This document shows positions 48,920 to 57,298 of a DNA stretch of 64,000 bases, piece by piece. Positions within the stretch are counted from its first letter, which is position 1, and each line of letters opens with the position of its first letter. The translations under genes and the position numbers were made by a program. The notes below the pieces were generated by a model, which saw only the letters and a list, made by a program, of their open reading frames with translations, was not told the DNA's origin and made no database searches. This DNA comes from Candidatus Villigracilis vicinus. Its GTDB lineage: Bacteria > Chloroflexota > Anaerolineae > Anaerolineales > Villigracilaceae. The DNA is taken from assembly GCA_016721315.1 (NCBI GenBank), contig JADKIL010000013.1:62001-126000 (forward strand), written 5' to 3'.

Positions 48920-49483
48920 CTGCCAACTCCAAAGCCAGAAAATAGGACGTTTACAACCATAACACGCATTCTTGCTGTGCTGGTAGTGATCGGGATTACG
49001 GTTTACGTTTATTCCATTCGCGAACATGTAGAAGAATTTGCCCAATATGGTTATTTCGGCGCGTTCCTGATCATGTTGATCGCTAACGCGACGGTCATCC
49101 TGCCTGCACCGGGTGTGGCGGTCATTTTTGCGATGGGCGGCGTATTGAACCCATTGGGTGTAGCGCTGGCTGCAGGGGTTGGCGGCGCCCTAGGTGAAAT
49201 GACCGGCTATCTTGCCGGTTACAGTGGACAGGCGGCGGTGGAAAATACTCAGCTATACAATCGCATCCTACCTTTTTTACAAAAATATGGTGCTTGGGTC
49301 ATTCTCGTTCTTTCATCTTTCCCCAACCCTTTTTTTGATGTTGCCGGGATCGCGGCAGGGATTGCAAAGATTCCCATTTGGCAGTTCATGCTGGCATGCT
49401 GGGTTGGGCAAACCATAAAAATGGGTTTATTCGCTTTTGCTGGTGCCTACTCACTTGATTGGATCGCAAGTTTCTATAAATGA
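48920..49483 (+). CDS. VTT-domain (DedA/SNARE-associated-like) membrane protein
   Basis: The protein is about 187 residues if started at CTG 48920, or 168 from GTG 48977. AAAGGA (48907-48912) is ideally placed for the CTG, and nothing suitable precedes the GTG, so a rare CTG start is proposed. It has four to five helices. The VTT features are LPAPGVAVIFAMGGVLNPLGVALAAGVGGALGEMTGYLAGY and the FPNPFFDVAGIAAG motif. Members are implicated in lipid flipping or membrane homeostasis. It lies between a cyclophilin gene and an M20 peptidase gene. Confidence 0.75.
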   Translation: MPTPKPENRTFTTITRILAVLVVIGITVYVYSIREHVEEFAQYGYFGAFLIMLIANATVILPAPGVAVIFAMGGVLNPLGVALAAGVGGALGEMTGYLAGYSGQAAVENTQLYNRILPFLQKYGAWVILVLSSFPNPFFDVAGIAAGIAKIPIWQFMLACWVGQTIKMGLFAFAGAYSLDWIASFYK

Positions 49484-49502
49484 AATTCAAAAGGAGCGTG
49501 CC

Positions 49503-50861
49503 ATGAGTAATTACGATAAGATCGATACCTACATCGATAAGAATCTGGATAAAAATCTAGATGAGCTTAAAAAATATGTTGCCCAACCCAGTATCAGCGC
49601 TCAGAACTTGGGATTGAAAGAATGCGCCCAACTTGTAAAAGGGATGCTTGAACAACGTGGCTTCAAAGCCGAAGTCATGGCGACGGATGGAGCGCCGGTA
49701 GTCTTTGCAGAACGTAAAGGCAAAGTGGATAAAACCATCCTCATCTACAACCATTATGATGTTCAGCCGCCTGAGCCATTGGAATTATGGGAAAGCCCTC
49801 CATTCGAACCCGAGATCCGCAACGGCTATTTTTATGGGCGCGGCGTCAGTGATGACAAGGGGCATCTCACCGCGCGCTTGCATGCCATTGACGCGATCCT
49901 CGCGGAAGAAGGTGAACTGCCCTGCAATATCAAGTTCATCATCGAAGGCGAGGAAGAAACTGCCAGCGAACATCTGCACGAATACATTTCCAAAAACCTT
50001 GACCGGCTCAAAGCCGATGCCTGTATTTGGGAATTTGGCGGTGTGGACCATCGCGAGCGCCCGCAGCAATATCTTGGTTTGCGCGGAATCTTCTATGTGG
50101 AGCTTTCAGTAACGGCGTTGGGAACAGACGTCCACTCGGGCTTGGGTGGCAGCATCCTGCCAAATGCGGCGTGGAGACTCGTTTGGGCATTGAACACGCT
50201 CAAAGGCGAGGATGAGCGCATCCGCATCCCCGGCTTTTACGATAACGTTGTAGCACCCACCGAACGTGACCGCGAATACATGGAAAAACTTCCTGACCCG
50301 GCAGAAGAATACAAGACCCGCTTCGGCGCCAAAGCCTTCATCAAAGGTTTAACCGGCGGCATGGATCTGAAGATCGAAGAAGTTTTCACACCGACCTGCA
50401 CCATCTGCGGTTTGACCAGCGGATATCAAGGTCCCGGCTCGAAAACTGTGCAGCCTGCCTTTGCCTCTGCAAAAGTGGACTTCCGCCTCGTGCCAGACCA
50501 AAAGCCGCAGGATATTCTAAAGAAGCTGCGCGCCCATCTGGACGCGGAAGGCTTCAGCGATGTGGAGATCAAATTCCTGGGCGGCGAGCCCGCGGCGCGA
50601 ACGGATCCGGATCACCCCTTTGTCAAACTGGTGGTGGAATCTGCAGAAGAAGTCTATGATGCCAAAATGGATATTGTCCCCATGATCGGCGGCTCAGGAC
50701 CCAATTACCCATTCGTGCATGACTTGGGCGTCCCCGTGGTGACAATGGGTTTTGGCTACCCGAATACTAAAGCCCACGCCCCCAACGAAAACTTCCGCAT
50801 TGACCTGTACGTACAGCACGCCAAGCACACGGCCAGGGTCATCAAAGAATTCGCAAAATAA
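49503..50861 (+). CDS. M20-family metallopeptidase (dipeptidase)
   Basis: The 452-residue cytoplasmic zinc peptidase shows the M20 core: HYDVQPP with the first metal His, GRGVSDDKGHL with the bridging Asp, and IEGEEETAS with the catalytic Glu pair. A lid/dimerisation domain interrupts it (about 190-340). It probably cleaves dipeptides or N-acyl amino acids. The start at 49503 follows AAAGGAGCGTGCC; the longer frame overlaps the VTT gene. It ends at a strong terminator. Confidence 0.92.
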   Translation: MSNYDKIDTYIDKNLDKNLDELKKYVAQPSISAQNLGLKECAQLVKGMLEQRGFKAEVMATDGAPVVFAERKGKVDKTILIYNHYDVQPPEPLELWESPPFEPEIRNGYFYGRGVSDDKGHLTARLHAIDAILAEEGELPCNIKFIIEGEEETASEHLHEYISKNLDRLKADACIWEFGGVDHRERPQQYLGLRGIFYVELSVTALGTDVHSGLGGSILPNAAWRLVWALNTLKGEDERIRIPGFYDNVVAPTERDREYMEKLPDPAEEYKTRFGAKAFIKGLTGGMDLKIEEVFTPTCTICGLTSGYQGPGSKTVQPAFASAKVDFRLVPDQKPQDILKKLRAHLDAEGFSDVEIKFLGGEPAARTDPDHPFVKLVVESAEEVYDAKMDIVPMIGGSGPNYPFVHDLGVPVVTMGFGYPNTKAHAPNENFRIDLYVQHAKHTARVIKEFAK

Positions 50862-50879
50862 AAGCAAGACAGAGTATTG

Positions 50880-50911
50880 ACCACGGATAATCTTATCCGT
50901 GGTTTTTTTTA
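50880..50911 (+). terminator. Intrinsic terminator
   Basis: ACCACGGATAA (50880-50890) pairs with TTATCCGTGGT (50893-50903), followed by T7. Confidence 0.92.
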
Positions 50912-50982
50912 TTTGACTATCGTCCAATCTAAAGTGACCTTTTTCACTCCGATTTCGTGACTTTCTTTTTTCAAATTTTGTA

Positions 50983-50988
50983 TATAAT
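50983..50988 (+). promoter_or_regulatory. -10 box of the CBS-ACT gene
   Basis: TATAAT at 50983-50988 lies 49 nt before the start codon. A weak TGACTT (50958-50963) may be the -35 box with a long 19-nt spacer. Confidence 0.5.
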
Positions 50989-51037
50989 GGACTTGTAACA
51001 AATTTCACAATTCAAACAAGTACATTTGGAGGTACTC

Positions 51038-51679
51038 ATGTTCGTCGGCGAAAGAATGTCTCACCCTGTAATTTCTGTAACCCCTGAAACCCCAGTTCAC
51101 GACGCATTGGTCATGTTCAAGAAAGAACACATCCGCCGTGCGCCCGTGGTCAAAGATGGAAAAATGATCGGCATCGTCTCGGAAAGCGACCTGCTTAACG
51201 CCTCGCCTTCCCCGGTTACCAGCCTGAGCGTTTGGGAGATGAACTACCTGATCAGCAAAGTAACCATCAAACAGGTTATGAGCAAAAAACTTATCACAGT
51301 TGATGTCAACACCCCCATTGAAGAAGCTGCACGCATCATGGCAGACAAAAAACTCGGCGGTTTGCCTGTAATGCGCTCAGGGAAATTGGTTGGCATCATC
51401 ACAGAGACAGACCTGTTCAAGATCTTCCTCGAACTGATGGGCGCCCGCACCAAAGCCATGCGTGTCACCGCAGAGATCGACGATAAACCCGGTGTGCTTG
51501 CCAGGGTCACCAAAGCCATTTCAGACGCAGGCGGTAATTTCGTCTCCTTTGGTCAGTTCTCAGGCGACGACTCTACCAGCAAGATCGTCACTTTCAAGGT
51601 CGCCGGATTGAAAAAAGAAGAGATCACCAAAGCGCTCAACAAGGTGGTGGTCAAGTTTTGGGATATTCGTCAAAGCTAA
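51038..51679 (+). CDS. CBS-pair plus ACT domain regulatory protein
   Basis: The 213-residue protein has two CBS motifs (about 1-60 and 75-135), which usually bind adenosine nucleotides, then an ACT-like domain (about 140-213; RVTAEIDDKPGVLARVTKAISDAG), which usually binds amino acids. The domain set resembles AcuB-like proteins. It may sense energy charge and an amino acid together, but no target is adjacent. The start at 51038 follows TTTGGAGGTACTC. Confidence 0.88.
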   Translation: MFVGERMSHPVISVTPETPVHDALVMFKKEHIRRAPVVKDGKMIGIVSESDLLNASPSPVTSLSVWEMNYLISKVTIKQVMSKKLITVDVNTPIEEAARIMADKKLGGLPVMRSGKLVGIITETDLFKIFLELMGARTKAMRVTAEIDDKPGVLARVTKAISDAGGNFVSFGQFSGDDSTSKIVTFKVAGLKKEEITKALNKVVVKFWDIRQS

Positions 51680-51691
51680 CTCCTTCATAAA

Positions 51692-51745
51692 TTAAAATCA
51701 AACTCACCCCGAAATTATTTTTTTCGTGGGTGAGTTTGATTTTAA
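51692..51745. terminator. Long bidirectional terminator
   Basis: An 18-bp perfect stem (51692-51709 with 51728-51745; core AATCAAACTCACCC/GGGTGAGTTTGATT) encloses an 18-nt loop that can itself pair. It separates convergent genes. Confidence 0.85.
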
Positions 51746-51788
51746 GATAGTACAAAAAATTTAATCAAAGCTCAGACTGGAGTAATGC

Positions 51789-52952
51789 TCACAAACGGAT
51801 CACATCCCACGGCGCGGTCCCTTGCCCAGACCCGCCTCGCAGGGACCTTTGAATGGGTCCTGCCAACTCCGGGAGTATCTCCGCTGTCGCCGCCAGTAAC
51901 CCAAAACAGCCTGCAATCATCATGTCGCCAAACGGGACGGCAAAATAAGGCTTCAGCGAATCTGCAGAACGAGAACCTGCAAACATGCTCCGGCGTGGAC
52001 CAGTCACTACCACGTCGAATTCGTCCCTGCCGAATTCGAACGCATCCTGCGAATACATTAATGCACCATGCCCCATATCATCAAACACATCGGCGTGACG
52101 AAGTGATCCATCTGCCAGCTTGCGGATCAAACCCTCAAGTTTGGCAAGGTCGATCTCGCCGGTATGGTGCTCAAATACACCCTCGATTCCCCTCTCCCCA
52201 AGGCGAAATGCCAATGTATGGAAATTACCCACATTGCAAATGATCTTGTTCACGCTTTTAGCAACCATGGGGTCAAAGCCCGCACCCCAAACCGCGGCGG
52301 GAGCTGTATCCATTACCACCAAAGGACAGGGCAAACCACGCCCAGAATCTGCGACGGATTGCAAACGTGTCATGATCTTTGGAACTTCCGTTGACAGAAA
52401 TGCAAAGGAAGATAGTGAGTTCTTTGCGCGAATTCTTTCATCCAGATAATCGAAACGAAACTGCCGGTCGGAAACCCCAGCCGGAGCATTGCCATGGTCA
52501 AAGACAGCCACTGCTGCCGCGCCAAGCCCCTTCAACGAAACACCGTAATCCTGAAACGTCTTTGAGATCAAGAGGAAATCAAAATCTCTTAACTCGAGCG
52601 TCTCGACTCTGGAGCGCAATTTATTCGCTTCGTCTTCAGAAACGATCTGAATCCCAAGCGCTTCCACTTTATCCAATTCGTCGTTCAAAGTGGTGGCAGC
52701 CGAGGGTGTCATGTACACGGGGATTCCCGCACGAGCATATTCTTCGATCGCCCAGGCTGAAGGACCGCCGCCCATTTGATGTCCAGTTAAAAGGATCGGG
52801 GTCCGCGCAGGAAGCGCCGCTTTAAGACGACGGTGAATCATCATTGTCGGCGAAGGCAGGACGAGCTTGAATCCGTTCTCAATATCAAGATCTGAATCGT
52901 ACAAATAAATGTCCTGTGTACCTGTACCAATATCTACCGTTAATATTTTCAT
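51789..52952 (-). CDS. DUF1786-family actin-like-fold protein
   Basis: The protein is about 387 residues. It begins MKILTVDIGTGTQDIYLYD, a phosphate-binding loop like those of ASKHA (actin/Hsp70/sugar kinase) folds, and has GHQMGGGPSAWAIEEYARAGIPVY and VVMDTAPAAVWGAGFDP. The pattern fits DUF1786, an uncharacterised family known from archaea and some bacteria. ATP binding is plausible. The ATG at 52952 is preferred over 52958 because the glycine loop follows it directly. Confidence 0.75.
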   Translation of the reverse strand: MKILTVDIGTGTQDIYLYDSDLDIENGFKLVLPSPTMMIHRRLKAALPARTPILLTGHQMGGGPSAWAIEEYARAGIPVYMTPSAATTLNDELDKVEALGIQIVSEDEANKLRSRVETLELRDFDFLLISKTFQDYGVSLKGLGAAAVAVFDHGNAPAGVSDRQFRFDYLDERIRAKNSLSSFAFLSTEVPKIMTRLQSVADSGRGLPCPLVVMDTAPAAVWGAGFDPMVAKSVNKIICNVGNFHTLAFRLGERGIEGVFEHHTGEIDLAKLEGLIRKLADGSLRHADVFDDMGHGALMYSQDAFEFGRDEFDVVVTGPRRSMFAGSRSADSLKPYFAVPFGDMMIAGCFGLLAATAEILPELAGPIQRSLRGGSGQGTAPWDVIRL

Positions 52953-52976
52953 ATGCACCTCGCAAGGAATAATAAC

Positions 52977-53010
52977 AAAAAAAGATGCGCCGCATGGCGC
53001 ATCTTTTTTT
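52977..53010 (-). terminator. Terminator of the Cys/His lipoprotein gene
   Basis: GATGCGCC (52984-52991), loop GCAT, and GGCGCATC (52996-53003), flanked by A7 and T7. It terminates minus-strand transcripts from the lipoprotein gene before the DUF1786 gene. Confidence 0.88.
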
Positions 53011-53018
53011 GTTTCTAC

Positions 53019-54716
53019 TTATTGGGCATCACTTACCACATACTCTTCATCGATCTCGCCGTCACCGTTCAGATCAACGCCGAAGTAAATACCATCCGGG
53101 TTGGCATCTGTCCATTCGGCATAGTTGACATAGACCAGTGCACCTTCTTTCAAGGCGATATCTTCAGCAAAGAATTCTTCTTCAGCTTCATCAGTAATAC
53201 GAGTGAGGTAGAAATTGAAGCTGCCTTCGCCGGTCAACTTTTCGGTATTAATGAGCAGGTCACCTGCAGTGCTATCGAGCCAGGCTGTAATGGTGCCGCC
53301 GCCGATCATATCCGCGCCGTACACTTCGAAGTAGTAATCGGCATCAGGGTTCTCAACACCAAAAATAATACTGGGCGATTCGTCTGAGGTGGTTTCATAA
53401 GCAATCATTTGGTCGGCAGGGTAAATATACGCCACATCCACCTGACCGGGGGTCAGATAAATGCTTTCCACGCCAATTGTAAAACCAGCACCGATCATAA
53501 CGAGATCAGTAAGAGTCTCTTCAGTAAGGTCCGTTCCGTCAATGGTGACGGTCAGGTCAAGCCCGGCAGGGATCGAATAGATCGGCTCGGGGGTTTCGCC
53601 GTTCGCCAACATGCGCATCTGAGTATAGGAAGCATTCGGAATTTCATTGATGATCTTCCCGTCCACATAACCAAGACGGTTGCCGCTTTCATCGGTAATC
53701 AGGATGTGTCCTTCGCCATCCAAAAAGATCTGATTAAAGGGCTGGTTGGCGGCCGCAAGTTTCCCGGCACTTGCCTGCCCTTCTTCACAAAAATAACAGT
53801 ATTGCGATTCAAGACGGGCAGATGTGGGCGTGAGATTAAGGGTCTGAGTCTCAGCATTGCCGCTCCACACTTCAGATTCCACCTGCGGGTTGATCGAAGT
53901 CTCATACGTCCAGGAATTATCGCGAGAGTCAACAAATAATTCGCGGGTTTCACCAGGATAATTGTTATCATACACAAGGATGGCATACAAACCATCGCCT
54001 TTGTCTTCCACGCCAAAAGGGGTAATCGCATGACCTGAGCCATTCCCATCATAAATGCCGATGGTGTAGGTCTCGCCGCCGACTTCCATTTGACGGATGG
54101 TTTCAAGAATTTCCATGGGAGTGCCCGTCACCGCACTGGATTGGGTCGGGTCCACCGACTGGGTTGCCCACCAATAAGCGATCTCGCGCTGAAGCGTTTC
54201 GTCGTTGATATCCAGCTCACTGGCAACCGAAGCGCCAAAATCCGAAGGTGAAACTTGCTGGGTGTACATCATCAAGCTAAGAACTGCCATGCCCTCACAG
54301 TGTCCGCCTGCCATGTCGCCATTGATCTGCTCCATCCACTGTTCGGCGGGTGGAGTCAGGATGCACTCATCTCCGTTGATATCCGCACAGACCACATCAC
54401 CGAACATGCGGCGCATTTCTGCGGCGGTCAGGTTGGTGACTGATATTTCATCTCCATAGTTTTCAAAACTGAACCCATTTTCTTCCGGAACGAAGCCAAA
54501 ATCATAAATAACATCGCCCGGTGCAGACTCTATCGGCGCAGCCGCTTCTGAATCTGCCTCTTCTGTGACTGCCTCTTCCAAATCAGATGTAGTCTCGCCA
54601 GATGCATCCACATCCGCGCTATCTACCGACTCTTCTTCCACTGTATCACAGGCAGAAAGAACAAGACTAAAGATCGTCAGGATCATAACAAGTATATAAA
54701 ACGGTTTCTTTTTCAC
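53019..54716 (-). CDS. Large lipoprotein with Cys-His-Asp arrangement and EF-hand-like loop
   Basis: The 565-residue protein has a lipoprotein signal (LVLSAC, Cys23) and an acidic Ser/Glu-rich linker (24-66). A globular part follows in which GGHCEGMAV (Cys140), GNGSGHAITPFGV (His229) and LVYDNNYPG (Asp250/Asn251) occur in the order seen in papain-like or transglutaminase-like cysteine enzymes. The last residues hold a DxNxDGxID loop (548-559), a calcium-binding EF-hand/dockerin type. The C-terminal half is beta-rich. A surface cysteine hydrolase is a reasonable guess but not a firm assignment. Confidence 0.7.
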   Translation of the reverse strand: MKKKPFYILVMILTIFSLVLSACDTVEEESVDSADVDASGETTSDLEEAVTEEADSEAAAPIESAPGDVIYDFGFVPEENGFSFENYGDEISVTNLTAAEMRRMFGDVVCADINGDECILTPPAEQWMEQINGDMAGGHCEGMAVLSLMMYTQQVSPSDFGASVASELDINDETLQREIAYWWATQSVDPTQSSAVTGTPMEILETIRQMEVGGETYTIGIYDGNGSGHAITPFGVEDKGDGLYAILVYDNNYPGETRELFVDSRDNSWTYETSINPQVESEVWSGNAETQTLNLTPTSARLESQYCYFCEEGQASAGKLAAANQPFNQIFLDGEGHILITDESGNRLGYVDGKIINEIPNASYTQMRMLANGETPEPIYSIPAGLDLTVTIDGTDLTEETLTDLVMIGAGFTIGVESIYLTPGQVDVAYIYPADQMIAYETTSDESPSIIFGVENPDADYYFEVYGADMIGGGTITAWLDSTAGDLLINTEKLTGEGSFNFYLTRITDEAEEEFFAEDIALKEGALVYVNYAEWTDANPDGIYFGVDLNGDGEIDEEYVVSDAQ

Positions 54717-54803
54717 AGTTGCCTCGGTTAGGTGAATTATTAGATCGCGCTGATAGAGTCACGGGCTCAGCCAGCAATGATTTCTTTCGGACGTATCGAA
54801 CGA

Positions 54804-55607
54804 TTATGCTTTTTGCAGAACAAAATACCAGTATCGGCGTCTTTCCAAATGCGGTACAGCCGTCGGCGAGTCCAGATCGAGACCGGCAAAATGATAGAAC
54901 TGCTTGCGCAAGATCACCGGAATGTAAGTGTCCACCAGGTGAATACGGCGCTCCCTATCCAATTCCATGGCTTTGAGCACATTATCGGTAATATCTTCCT
55001 CCTTAATGATCTTCAAACCAATCTCTTCGATCTGCGTATGCCATTCCGGTATCTTTTCTTCGTAACGCAGGTCTGTGTAGAGAAAATACCCTCCTGGTTT
55101 CAAAACTCGCTTCACATGTTGAAAGAATTTCTTGACGTTCGGATAATACAAAGAGGCTTCCACATTCACAATAACATCAAATGAGTTATCCGGATATTTC
55201 AGGTCTTCGGCATTGCCATGTTCAAAACGCAATCCTTCCAAAATATGATGACTGCGACAAAACTCGATCGCCTTGGCGGAGAAATCCACTCCCACATACG
55301 TTCGGGGCTTGAAATGACGCATGATGAAAGACGCGCCGCCGCCGCGCCCCGAACTGACTTCGAGTGCATCGGCGTTCGTCCAGCTGACATGCTTTGCCAC
55401 ATGATGATACAACTGCATCGGATAACGGTGAATCTCATCTTCCGGCTCTAACGGGATCGGATCCACTCCTTGATGATGGGCAGTGTAGCCAAAATTCATA
55501 AATAGCACATCACGTTTGAGATTTAATGCCGAAATGAATTCATACTGCAGTCGTGTCAGGAGGCTTTTTACATTTGGGAATCGATGGAACAGCAGTTTGT
55601 TGAGCAC
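54804..55607 (-). CDS. Class I SAM-dependent methyltransferase
   Basis: The 267-residue protein has Rossmann motif I as LEVSSGRGGGASFI (about 102-115), then VGVDFSAKAIEFC, GNAEDLKYPDNSFDVIVNVEASLYY and KPGGYFLYTD. The SGRGGG form of motif I is found in methyltransferases acting on lipids or polyketides, such as the mycobacterial phthiotriolone enzyme, but the substrate is unknown. The first 40 residues are an amphipathic extension that may touch the membrane. No pathway genes are adjacent. Confidence 0.85.
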   Translation of the reverse strand: MLNKLLFHRFPNVKSLLTRLQYEFISALNLKRDVLFMNFGYTAHHQGVDPIPLEPEDEIHRYPMQLYHHVAKHVSWTNADALEVSSGRGGGASFIMRHFKPRTYVGVDFSAKAIEFCRSHHILEGLRFEHGNAEDLKYPDNSFDVIVNVEASLYYPNVKKFFQHVKRVLKPGGYFLYTDLRYEEKIPEWHTQIEEIGLKIIKEEDITDNVLKAMELDRERRIHLVDTYIPVILRKQFYHFAGLDLDSPTAVPHLERRRYWYFVLQKA

Positions 55608-55632
55608 GTCTTTCTCCTATGATGTAATTACA

Positions 55633-55661
55633 AAAAGCACCCAAAATCTGGATGCCTTTTT
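55633..55661 (-). terminator. Terminator of the uncharacterised DxD protein gene
   Basis: On the minus strand AAAAAGGCATCCA pairs with TGGGTGCTTTTT, with one bulge and one G-U pair, ending in a U-run. Confidence 0.6.
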
Positions 55662-55724
55662 GAATAACGTCAATTATAACCCTGAGATTTCGCGGAAGAT
55701 ACCGCCTTTCAAAGTTGACGAGAA

Positions 55725-56525
55725 TTATGCCAGCGGCAAATGCAAACCTGCCCCCGTAAAGTCATCATGGAGACGAACCGCCTCAAACGACCCGTGATTT
55801 GCTCCAGCAGTTTCGACGAATTTACATACGCTGAAGTTTCTGCTCGCCTGTTCATAGCTCTGCAGCCAGGCTTCAAATTGAAGATCCGCCTCCACTCGCG
55901 GATACTTCACCTTATATGCCTTCATTTTTATTCGATTGGGTTTAGGCGTTAACCTTGCACGAAAACAGCCCTGTTTACGACAAAGAGCGGCATACAAAGG
56001 ATCGGTATTGAACTCCCGCATCAACTCCATGGCAAACAACTCACGCGGATCGAAACTTCGTCCGGTCACGATCACCCGTGCTCCCTGAAAGGTTTCGTAG
56101 ATACGAAATCCCAGCCCGGCGTATTTTGAACCTGATGCCAATTTACGCACCATATCAAAAATTTTTTCTTTATCGTCTCCAGGCGAGCTTTTCCTGAAAA
56201 GACCTGCCAGAGTTGCTTTTGGTTTATCAATGTCAAGAAACATTAAGTTTTCTGCATTCATCACCTGTGCTCCATAACGGTTACGAGTGATGACAGTATG
56301 GTCATCCACAGTTCGAAGAATTTCTTCACGGATCTCTACTTCATATTCTTCAAACGCATCTCTATTCCCTTCTATTTTTCTTTTTATCAAATCTGCCTTT
56401 TGTCTTGCCTTTTGTGCGGCGTCATCCGTTGAAACATTTGACCCACCATAGATGGTAATTTCTTTTATTTCGCCATACACATCCATCCGCACTTTTTCTG
56501 TAACCCAATACTTAAAAACCTTCAT
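55725..56525 (-). CDS. Conserved uncharacterised protein with DxD and RARLTPKP motifs
   Basis: The 266-residue cytoplasmic protein has an N-terminal half with Lys-rich helices, a FLDID strand (about 96-100), GLGFRIYETFQGARVIVTG, and DPLYAALCRKQGCFRARLTPKPNRI. I have seen the combination of acidic pair, RxYxTxxGxR strand and RARLTPKP in unannotated bacterial proteins. It is loosely reminiscent of primase/polymerase-like palm folds, but I cannot confirm this. No signal or membrane segment is seen. The gene stands alone between terminators. Confidence 0.65.
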   Translation of the reverse strand: MKVFKYWVTEKVRMDVYGEIKEITIYGGSNVSTDDAAQKARQKADLIKRKIEGNRDAFEEYEVEIREEILRTVDDHTVITRNRYGAQVMNAENLMFLDIDKPKATLAGLFRKSSPGDDKEKIFDMVRKLASGSKYAGLGFRIYETFQGARVIVTGRSFDPRELFAMELMREFNTDPLYAALCRKQGCFRARLTPKPNRIKMKAYKVKYPRVEADLQFEAWLQSYEQASRNFSVCKFVETAGANHGSFEAVRLHDDFTGAGLHLPLA

Positions 56526-56609
56526 ATTTTTTTCTCCTTTACATCCACATTACTTTTCGCTTGATCAAAAAAGCGGAAGCGATGGAGATTATAGGATCCA
56601 AATTTAAAT

Positions 56610-56648
56610 ACAAACATCCTCCAAATTGGGGATATGGAGGATGTTTGT
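56610..56648 (-). terminator. Terminator of the DinB-like gene
   Basis: ACAAACATCCTCCA (56610-56623) pairs with TGGAGGATGTTTGT (56635-56648); the minus strand continues into ATTTAAATTT. Confidence 0.8.
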
Positions 56649-56652
56649 AGAA

Positions 56653-57189
56653 TTAATCCCCATCCTTACTGGCATGCCTTAAATTGTGATATACCGTGAA
56701 ATAGAGCATCTCGCGCATGGTTAAATTGCCTAAAAGCGGATGTGGAAGCTGCGCTTCATCCAAGGAAGGGTCGTCCCACTTCTCGATATTTAACACCAAC
56801 TTATCCATAGCTTTGAAGAGCTCAGCAAGAATTGCGGATTTTCTTTCCTCGGGGTCAGCCGGATCTTCCTGTTGAGGGAGAAAACTGCCGCTTGCTACAG
56901 CTCCTTTTGCGATCTCTGCACGGTAGAGGGAACAAATTTCCTCATAGCTTTTCGAAGATCGATCAGGTTTTCCAAACATTGCATGCAAAGCTAATTTGGG
57001 AAGCCCCAGCGCCTTGGCAATAGGCTTTATCGCTTTGATCAAATGGTCAACATTATCTGATGCAGACCAGACCTCTCCATGCCTTGCGAAATACTCTTTA
57101 GCTGAAAAGGAAGAGTACCATTCTTGCATATATTTACTAGATTCCTGTAAAGCAGAAACGATCTCAAGTTTGGTTTGAATAGGTTGCAT
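56653..57189 (-). CDS. DinB-like four-helix-bundle protein
   Basis: This 178-residue helical protein has histidines in the DinB/YfiT metal-site positions: NVDHLIKA (about residue 50) and YFTVYHNLRHA near the C-terminus (H-x3-H). Such proteins often act in thiol-dependent transfer reactions or are of unknown function. The ATG is at 57189. It has its own terminator and is separated from the glycine cleavage genes by a hairpin. Confidence 0.75.
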   Translation of the reverse strand: MQPIQTKLEIVSALQESSKYMQEWYSSFSAKEYFARHGEVWSASDNVDHLIKAIKPIAKALGLPKLALHAMFGKPDRSSKSYEEICSLYRAEIAKGAVASGSFLPQQEDPADPEERKSAILAELFKAMDKLVLNIEKWDDPSLDEAQLPHPLLGNLTMREMLYFTVYHNLRHASKDGD

Positions 57190-57246
57190 AAAGTTTTATC
57201 CTTTATCAATAAAACCATCAAGTTGAGCATAAGTTACTTAAACACA

Positions 57247-57274
57247 GTCTGGGCAGACGGATGCCTGCCCAGAC
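57247..57274 (-). terminator. Probable terminator of the glycine cleavage operon
   Basis: GTCTGGGCAG (57247-57256) pairs with CTGCCCAGAC (57265-57274), just after the gcvPB stop on the minus strand; a short U-containing tail follows. Confidence 0.6.
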
Positions 57275-57298
57275 AAATACTGATTTCTAATTGCTTCG

